DNA from: an uncultured Candidatus Saccharibacteria bacterium
Lineage (GTDB): Bacteria > Patescibacteriota > Saccharimonadia > Saccharimonadales > Saccharimonadaceae
DNA: 25,838 bases
Assembly (NCBI GenBank): GCA_916049555.1
Contig: CAJZIB010000004.1
Span: 1 to 25,838 of the forward strand
Direction of reading: 5' to 3'
Shown here: positions 21,254 to 25,838 of the stretch, in pieces
Numbering within the stretch: the stretch's first letter is position 1
Layout: every line of letters starts with the position of its first letter
Made by a program: the position numbers and the translations under genes
The notes under the pieces: model-generated
Told to the model about the DNA's origin: nothing
Databases searched by the model: none
The model's input: only the letters and a program-made list of their open reading frames with translations

Positions 21254-21289
21254 CTATTTAGACTATTTAGGCTATTTAGGCTATTTAGA
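21254..21289 (-). repeat. four 9-bp tandem repeats carrying in-frame stop codons
   Basis: CTATTTAGR is repeated at 21254, 21263, 21272 and 21281. On the minus strand it reads (T/C)CT AAA TAG four times in the frame of the HdeD-like gene; the first copy encodes its final Ser-Lys-stop. Confidence 0.85.
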
Positions 21290-21997
21290 CTTTTTGGTCG
21301 ATTTGCTACCGGACTTATGCTTAATGGTGGTTTTAGCGGATTTTTTAGCAGAAATTTTGCGGGATGGAGACTCCACGGCTTTCAAAAGTTCTTTTGCCGA
21401 GTTTTTCACAGCAGCCTTAGCTTTTTTCGCGGCAACTTTTTCAGCCTGGTAATCTTTGGATTGTTCGTGATTGTGGATTGAATAAATAAGATTGACTATA
21501 CCAAAGACCATCATGTAGGATCCAAAATATTTAATGAAGTGGGTGGTGCCAAGGCGGCCACTGTTTAAAATGACGATACCCATAATACAACCACAGATAC
21601 CGGTAAGGACCCAGCTAAATTTATCAGTGAGGTCATCGATTGAGCGAAGACCTAGAATTAGTTCAAAAATACCCCGGAAGATAGTGTAGGCAGCAACGAC
21701 GACGAGATGCCAGGCAACATTTTGCTCGTAGGTAAAGAGAAGCGAGAGCGCGGCACCAATTTCGAGAATAGCCATGAGGAGTGAGATACCCCAGGTATTG
21801 CGAGTTCTGGTGCGGATGAGGAGATTGAACAACTCAATAATGCCGAGGGATAGAAGGACAGAACCAACAATGACGACAAGAGTTTGGACATCGCTGGAGC
21901 CAGTAAATAATGCAAACCAACCAAATAGCAATGCGACTACACCTTGCAGGGCGAAGACACCCCAGTGGCTATCAATATATTTTAGTTTTGTGGACAT
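21281..21997 (-). CDS. DUF308/HdeD-like six-helix membrane protein with Lys-rich tail
   Basis: Integral membrane protein of the HdeD/DUF308 type, a family linked to acid or envelope stress in enterobacteria. About six hydrophobic segments lie between residues 12 and 175: VFALQGVVALLFGWFALF, TLVVIVGSVLLSLGIIELF, ISLLMAILEIGAALSLLF, HLVVVAAYTIFRGIFELIL, FSWVLTGICGCIMGIVIL and FGSYMMVFGIVNLIYSI. A ~60-residue tail is dominated by Lys, Ala and Ser. The tail should face the cytoplasm and could bind nucleic acid or phospholipid; that is inference. ATG follows AAGGAG. The stop is the first of four tandem in-frame TAGs. Confidence 0.8.
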   Translation of the reverse strand: MSTKLKYIDSHWGVFALQGVVALLFGWFALFTGSSDVQTLVVIVGSVLLSLGIIELFNLLIRTRTRNTWGISLLMAILEIGAALSLLFTYEQNVAWHLVVVAAYTIFRGIFELILGLRSIDDLTDKFSWVLTGICGCIMGIVILNSGRLGTTHFIKYFGSYMMVFGIVNLIYSIHNHEQSKDYQAEKVAAKKAKAAVKNSAKELLKAVESPSRKISAKKSAKTTIKHKSGSKSTKKSK

Positions 21998-22027
21998 TAT
22001 TACTCCTTTTTTATTATCCTTATGCTT

Positions 22028-22036
22028 ATTTTATCA
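22028..22036 (-). promoter_or_regulatory. extended -10 promoter of the HdeD-like gene
   Basis: Minus strand TGATAAAAT (hexamer 22028-22033). Leader about 24 nt with AAAAGGAG. No clear -35. Confidence 0.5.
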
Positions 22037-22058
22037 CATTTTTGACTATTGACGAGGC

Positions 22059-25000
22059 CTAGGCTACTGCTGTGACGAGGCGCTGTTCACTGAACTTAGC
22101 AAACTGGGTAACGAGACTACTTGGAAGAACCTCTGCAATCACAGATGATGATTCATACTGATAATCTTCGATCTTGGTTGGTAACTTCGGACCCTTTTCT
22201 TTTGGATGGTAGTTTGCGAGATAGGTATTATAATCAATAAGCCCCAGACCTATCTCAGCATCCTCTTTTGACATCCCAGTCTTACGCGCAATAATTCCTG
22301 ACTCAGAGTTATCAAGTGGATTCTTCTCAAAATATTTATCCATATATGCGGTAACTGCGGATTGTTCAATTAATCCTGCAGACTCAAGAAGACGTTGGTC
22401 TTCGGAGTAGCGGGAGAAATATTTTGAGCTGTCATCTGAACATCCTTCTCCTGTAATCCATTTCAGATTGGCCTCTTCTGACACATCACCTGCAAGTTGA
22501 ATTGCTTGCCCAACTATTGGTATTGTGCCGATGACTGCGCCTGTAATTTGTTTAGTGATACCTGTACCTACACCCGCCGAAGGGGTTACTGCAGATGCAA
22601 TATTACTGTCGGCAACATTAAAGCTTGATTCCCTTAATGCACACGCTATAATCCATTTTGATAATTCCGATCCATCCTTTGCAGGGGGGTTTCCATTATT
22701 AACATTTTCATCAATTTTATCGAAATCTAGATTACTACTACCGACATGGTCCACGACATCATCCATAGCCATATGGATCGTTGAATAGTCTGACGAGATA
22801 TAATTATTACAAAATGCATCCATTACGAGTGGGTCTTCAGTTGCATTAGCCGACGGACAATTCTCATTTACAGATGTTTTAAGCTTAGTCATATCGGCTG
22901 CAGAGGCGGATGGAAGTAGGTTTTTTACCGAACTACTAAAAACATTACTAATTCTTGAAACTGTTTGAATTGGTGAAGATACTGTAATCGCTACTGGAAT
23001 TAGACTATTCATTATGCTACCCATAAAGGTATATGGCGAACTTGCATCAAGTGGACTAAGTGTTTCTCGTGCAAACCTTGATTCATTTGCGATCACTTCT
23101 TGTTTCGCTTGATAATCTTGCACTAACTGTGATTTCTTCGTTGGATGACCAGAGCTCATACGATGTTGCATAGCCGTATATTGATGAAAACCACTAGCAA
23201 GAATATAGGCAGAATCTTCTCCCGTCATGTTAGCTATGAAGTTTTTTGCAAGACTCTTAGCAATTGTAGGTACAATAAAAGAGATGATTCCACCCACTGC
23301 TAGCGATATAGCTGTAGCCTGCGCCATCGTAAGTAGGGTCCCAGTAACATTTTTAACGAATTCTGATATTCCACCACTTAAGATTACTCCCGCAATTTCA
23401 GCAAAGAGACCGATTGCATTTCCCGACCTCGAAATAGCAACACACCCCTTATATGTCGCTAGGCTTCCAGAACTCCTAGCAAGAACGGCCCCAAGATCCA
23501 TTTTATTCCCACTATAGTCGCTTGAATCTACTTCATTGCTATGATAGACTGCACGCTGAACCGCTAATTCAGAATTAAACTTCTTCGCGACTGGATCGTT
23601 TGACTTTATATTATAATGGCCATTGCTAAAAAAACCTAAAATAGCTGGACTCATCCAGGCCGAAGTACTTTCTTTTCCTGGAATCACATTACCATAGTGG
23701 TCACGAGTAACACCCCTCTGATTTAGTCCATTCATTATGTAGTGAGCCTCAGTAGAACTGTCTCCCGCCTTCGCCTTATCAAAGGCTTCTAGGGCAGTAG
23801 TTGTAAAATTTAGAGTTTTTGCCTTATTAATACCAGCAACTGTTTGTGAAATTTGGTTAATAACTTTCATAATGGCGCATGAGTATCCTGCTGCAGTCGC
23901 GACAGCCGATGCCTTACCTATGGCCGCGGCGGCCTTTTTTGCGCGTTCTGTTAGTGCATGGGTTGCCGACTCCGTGTCCATTCCCGGCTTTATCTCGTCC
24001 GTTCCTTCACCTACAGGTACAGGAGAACTCTCGTCCGGGTCGATTTCGTCAGCACTCTCGGCCTGCACCTGACCTTTTGTATTTTCGGACTCCTCTTTAA
24101 TCCCATCCGCCTGAGCACTTTTTTGTATCTCTTCATCAGATGCGTCCTTACTAAGATTACCCATTTTATTTCTGCCGCCGTTGCCAAGCATAGTATCAAC
24201 TTTATCTGCTACAGTATCGAACCAACCAGCAATATGTCCCTTTAGAGTCCTAGTCGACTTTTCTTCAGCCTTAAAAAAGCTACTATCACTCTTCATAGCA
24301 TCTTTAAAGCTATAGTGACTATCCGTATCAATATTCACCGAAGTAGTTAATCTATTTCCACTTGCATCTACCTCTGCTGAAGGTAATTCAATTGTGCTTG
24401 GAATCCTTGATTTGTCACCATCATAAGAGGCGATGGCCATTGGCTTACCGTTTGGTCCATCTTCGTAGAATAATAGGTTTAATGGATTTCCATCCGTACC
24501 GGTCGTCTCAATATACTTAATACCGTTTTGACCTAATTTTTTAGACATTGAATCAGATATTTTAAATTTTTCCGATCCTCTCCCAAAAATTCCTTTTGTG
24601 GTTAAACTAGAATTTAGACCACCACCTTTTATCATGCGTGGCATGATGTATGATGTACGAATATTCATGCTTGCTCGCAATGTATTAAATTGCTCAAGTC
24701 CATTAGCCACTAAAGCAAAAGGAGCAAAGAGAGTTGAGCCTGAGAACGTAACCATCACTGTGATCATTATCCCAATAATCGCGCCTATTGGACCGTACTT
24801 TTTAAACTTTCTTTTCTTTTTTTTCTTTTCTTCAGCTTGATCTTTATCTTTCTTATAGAAAGATTCTGATGAGTAATTTGACACCTGCTCGGCAGCCAAG
24901 GCATTATTTGGATTTGTGCCATTTTCGGTGGCGGCGGCTTCAGCATCGCGCGCCTCTTTTTGTGCAGACTTTTGCTCTTCGATTTTCTTGGCTTGGTTAT

Positions 25001-25127
25001 TTCCCCAAGCGTCTTCAGAATTCATGCCTGAAGCATTTGAGTTTATTGGCGCTGATCCATTACTTGAATCAGAAAAAGCTTGATTACCAAAGCTATTTTC
25101 TCCTGGTCGACCAATATTCTCATCCAT
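22059..25127 (-). CDS. 1022-residue multi-segment membrane/surface protein, unrecognised
   Basis: Function not recognised. The order is: a ~100-residue disordered N-terminus rich in Asn, Ser, Ala and Glu; a basic stop-transfer cluster (KKKKKRKFKK); a membrane segment near 112-137 (GAIIGIMITVMVTFSGSTLF); a ~250-residue polar region with Gly/Asp/Ser-rich stretches and an acidic linker near 340-390; hydrophobic segments near 400-432, 560-582, 597-625, 702-722 and 849-879; and a polar C-terminus. Six cysteines, all after residue 410, could form disulfides if extracytoplasmic. The basic cluster places the N-terminus inside. Layout and size resemble VirB6-like or other large membrane proteins near type IV secretion loci in Saccharibacteria; no such locus is in view, so this is only a lead. 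Start ATG at 25127 lies 10 nt after TATAAT without a Shine-Dalgarno. Confidence 0.8.
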   Translation of the reverse strand: MDENIGRPGENSFGNQAFSDSSNGSAPINSNASGMNSEDAWGNNQAKKIEEQKSAQKEARDAEAAATENGTNPNNALAAEQVSNYSSESFYKKDKDQAEEKKKKKRKFKKYGPIGAIIGIMITVMVTFSGSTLFAPFALVANGLEQFNTLRASMNIRTSYIMPRMIKGGGLNSSLTTKGIFGRGSEKFKISDSMSKKLGQNGIKYIETTGTDGNPLNLLFYEDGPNGKPMAIASYDGDKSRIPSTIELPSAEVDASGNRLTTSVNIDTDSHYSFKDAMKSDSSFFKAEEKSTRTLKGHIAGWFDTVADKVDTMLGNGGRNKMGNLSKDASDEEIQKSAQADGIKEESENTKGQVQAESADEIDPDESSPVPVGEGTDEIKPGMDTESATHALTERAKKAAAAIGKASAVATAAGYSCAIMKVINQISQTVAGINKAKTLNFTTTALEAFDKAKAGDSSTEAHYIMNGLNQRGVTRDHYGNVIPGKESTSAWMSPAILGFFSNGHYNIKSNDPVAKKFNSELAVQRAVYHSNEVDSSDYSGNKMDLGAVLARSSGSLATYKGCVAISRSGNAIGLFAEIAGVILSGGISEFVKNVTGTLLTMAQATAISLAVGGIISFIVPTIAKSLAKNFIANMTGEDSAYILASGFHQYTAMQHRMSSGHPTKKSQLVQDYQAKQEVIANESRFARETLSPLDASSPYTFMGSIMNSLIPVAITVSSPIQTVSRISNVFSSSVKNLLPSASAADMTKLKTSVNENCPSANATEDPLVMDAFCNNYISSDYSTIHMAMDDVVDHVGSSNLDFDKIDENVNNGNPPAKDGSELSKWIIACALRESSFNVADSNIASAVTPSAGVGTGITKQITGAVIGTIPIVGQAIQLAGDVSEEANLKWITGEGCSDDSSKYFSRYSEDQRLLESAGLIEQSAVTAYMDKYFEKNPLDNSESGIIARKTGMSKEDAEIGLGLIDYNTYLANYHPKEKGPKLPTKIEDYQYESSSVIAEVLPSSLVTQFAKFSEQRLVTAVA

Positions 25128-25137
25128 TCTGGTTATG

Positions 25138-25143
25138 ATTATA
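25138..25143 (-). promoter_or_regulatory. -10 box of the 1022-residue protein gene
   Basis: Consensus TATAAT on the minus strand, 10 nt before the ATG. The predicted leader is only about 4 nt, so translation would be nearly leaderless. No -35 seen. Confidence 0.5.
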
Positions 25144-25185
25144 CTACATTTTGATTTTTAATACATGAATTTTAATGAATATTAT

Positions 25186-25838
25186 TTAGACGTGTCGAAT
25201 TTTGCGGCGCAAAGATTCGATCGGAAAAGTTGTAGAGTAGTATTTAATTTTATCGAGAACTAGATCCTGTGCTGGAAGATATTTTAGTTCCGTGACGCCA
25301 AAACCGCGTTTAAAAACTGAGACACCATAGAAGCGATGCTTGGTTTCTTCTTCGCCGACGATACCCCAGAAGTTATAGCGCGTAATGCCGCGCTTTCTCG
25401 CATCTCGCATTGCTTCCATGTGGAGTAATGGTGCACCTGAGTATTTCGTACCGAGCTCAGAGGAGACGCCATAGTGATATGAAGCCTCATTGCCGTAAAA
25501 AATCATGAAATTTTCGGCTAGAATCTCACCGTCTTTCTTTGCGATATAGAGTACCGCTTCATTATTTTTGGCAAAGGCAGCAAACTGTTTGGTCAGGAAT
25601 TTTTCGGAAAAAGCAAAGAAGGAGTGCCGCTTGGCGGTTTGTAGTTCAATTTCATAAAAATCTTTAATTGCGGAAGGATCAGTGGATTTTTCAATGGTAA
25701 TTTCATTCTTCTCAGCTTTTCTGAGGGCACGACGAAGACGCTGTCTCATACCGGCGAGAATCTCATCCTCGGATTTATTAAGATCCAAGACACCAGCAAA
25801 CTCTACTGAAAGATACATTGGAGCCTTTCTAAAACCAG
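25186..25838 (-). CDS. FemAB/FmhB-like peptidoglycan aminoacyltransferase, partial (N-terminus outside window)
   Basis: GNAT-fold enzyme of the FemAB family, which adds amino acids from aminoacyl-tRNA to the peptidoglycan interpeptide bridge. The frame is open to the right edge (GFRKAP precedes the first internal Met), so the start lies outside; about 217 codons are visible. Motifs: FAGVLDLNKSEDEILAGMRQRLRRALRKAEK (a typical FemAB helix), AVLYIAKKDGEILAENFMIF, ASYHYGVSSE, APLLHMEAMRDARKRGI, YNFWGIVGE and FKRGFGVTELKYL. The visible part resembles the second acyltransferase subdomain. It points to a cross-linked cell wall in this organism. Confidence 0.88.
   Translation of the reverse strand, partial: GFRKAPMYLSVEFAGVLDLNKSEDEILAGMRQRLRRALRKAEKNEITIEKSTDPSAIKDFYEIELQTAKRHSFFAFSEKFLTKQFAAFAKNNEAVLYIAKKDGEILAENFMIFYGNEASYHYGVSSELGTKYSGAPLLHMEAMRDARKRGITRYNFWGIVGEEETKHRFYGVSVFKRGFGVTELKYLPAQDLVLDKIKYYSTTFPIESLRRKIRHV

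Noticed and set aside
230..25818. Possible TGA recoding (code 25) as in Gracilibacteria
   Set aside because: Full-length conserved genes such as leuS, dnaE, gap and tig are intact under the standard code without internal TGA, and conserved glycines use ordinary codons. TGA seems merely unused as a stop.
1..25838. CRISPR arrays, tRNA/rRNA genes, insertion sequences and prophage genes
   Set aside because: No regularly spaced repeats, no cloverleaf-like sequence and no transposase, integrase or phage motif were seen on either strand.

Overview
The window reads as a compact, gene-dense bacterial chromosome segment from the Candidate Phyla Radiation (Patescibacteria), most likely Candidatus Saccharibacteria (TM7). 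The grounds are small intergenic gaps, a short leucyl-tRNA synthetase, divergent central-metabolism enzymes, lysine-rich tails on small membrane proteins, a very large unrecognised membrane protein with a disordered N-terminus, and many start codons that look leaderless. The assignment is inference from gene content. All genes but one lie on the minus strand, and all 24 visible stop codons are TAA or TAG.

Layout, left to right (minus-strand genes are read right to left). Positions 1-143: 5' part of rpsP (bS16). 230-1090: an unrecognised 286-residue protein with its own promoter, strong ribosome binding site and terminator, sitting between rnc and rpsP. 1274-3546: rnc with its own promoter and leader hairpin, then a rpmF-nusB-NUDIX operon with overlapping genes. 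3561-6500: leuS and a SpoU/TrmH RNA methyltransferase. 6556-7266: the only plus-strand gene, a LOG-family phosphoribohydrolase, divergent from the methyltransferase and convergent with the next operon across a shared terminator. 7298-10426: operon gap - rpiB - rpe-like - pfkB-like, a sugar-phosphate module. 10518-11413: rpsL-rpsG without fusA or tuf. 11558-11905: small membrane protein. 12047-13354: trigger factor. 13454-15106: FAD-linked oxidase. 15167-19147: dnaE. 19254-20147: a YtxG/YtxH-like envelope pair. 20307-21185: GalU-like nucleotidyltransferase. 21281-21997: DUF308/HdeD-like membrane protein. 22059-25127: a 1022-residue membrane/surface protein. 25186 to the right edge: FemAB-like peptidoglycan aminoacyltransferase, 5' end outside the window.

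Together the genes cover translation (S16, S12, S7, L32, LeuRS, trigger factor, RNA methyltransferase), RNA processing and antitermination (RNase III, NusB), replication (DNA polymerase III alpha), a partial glycolysis/pentose-phosphate route, and the cell envelope (FemAB, GalU, YtxG/YtxH, HdeD, the large membrane protein).

The most striking non-gene signals are these. (1) At least four start codons, and probably a fifth, lie exactly 6 nt after an extended -10 box with no Shine-Dalgarno, so they appear leaderless. (2) Three consecutive genes carry tandem duplications spanning their stop codons. (3) TGA stops are absent. (4) Catalytic or binding motifs are altered in the ribulose-phosphate epimerase, RpiB, GalU and S12. 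(5) The orphan 286-residue gene and the giant membrane protein are both unrecognised.
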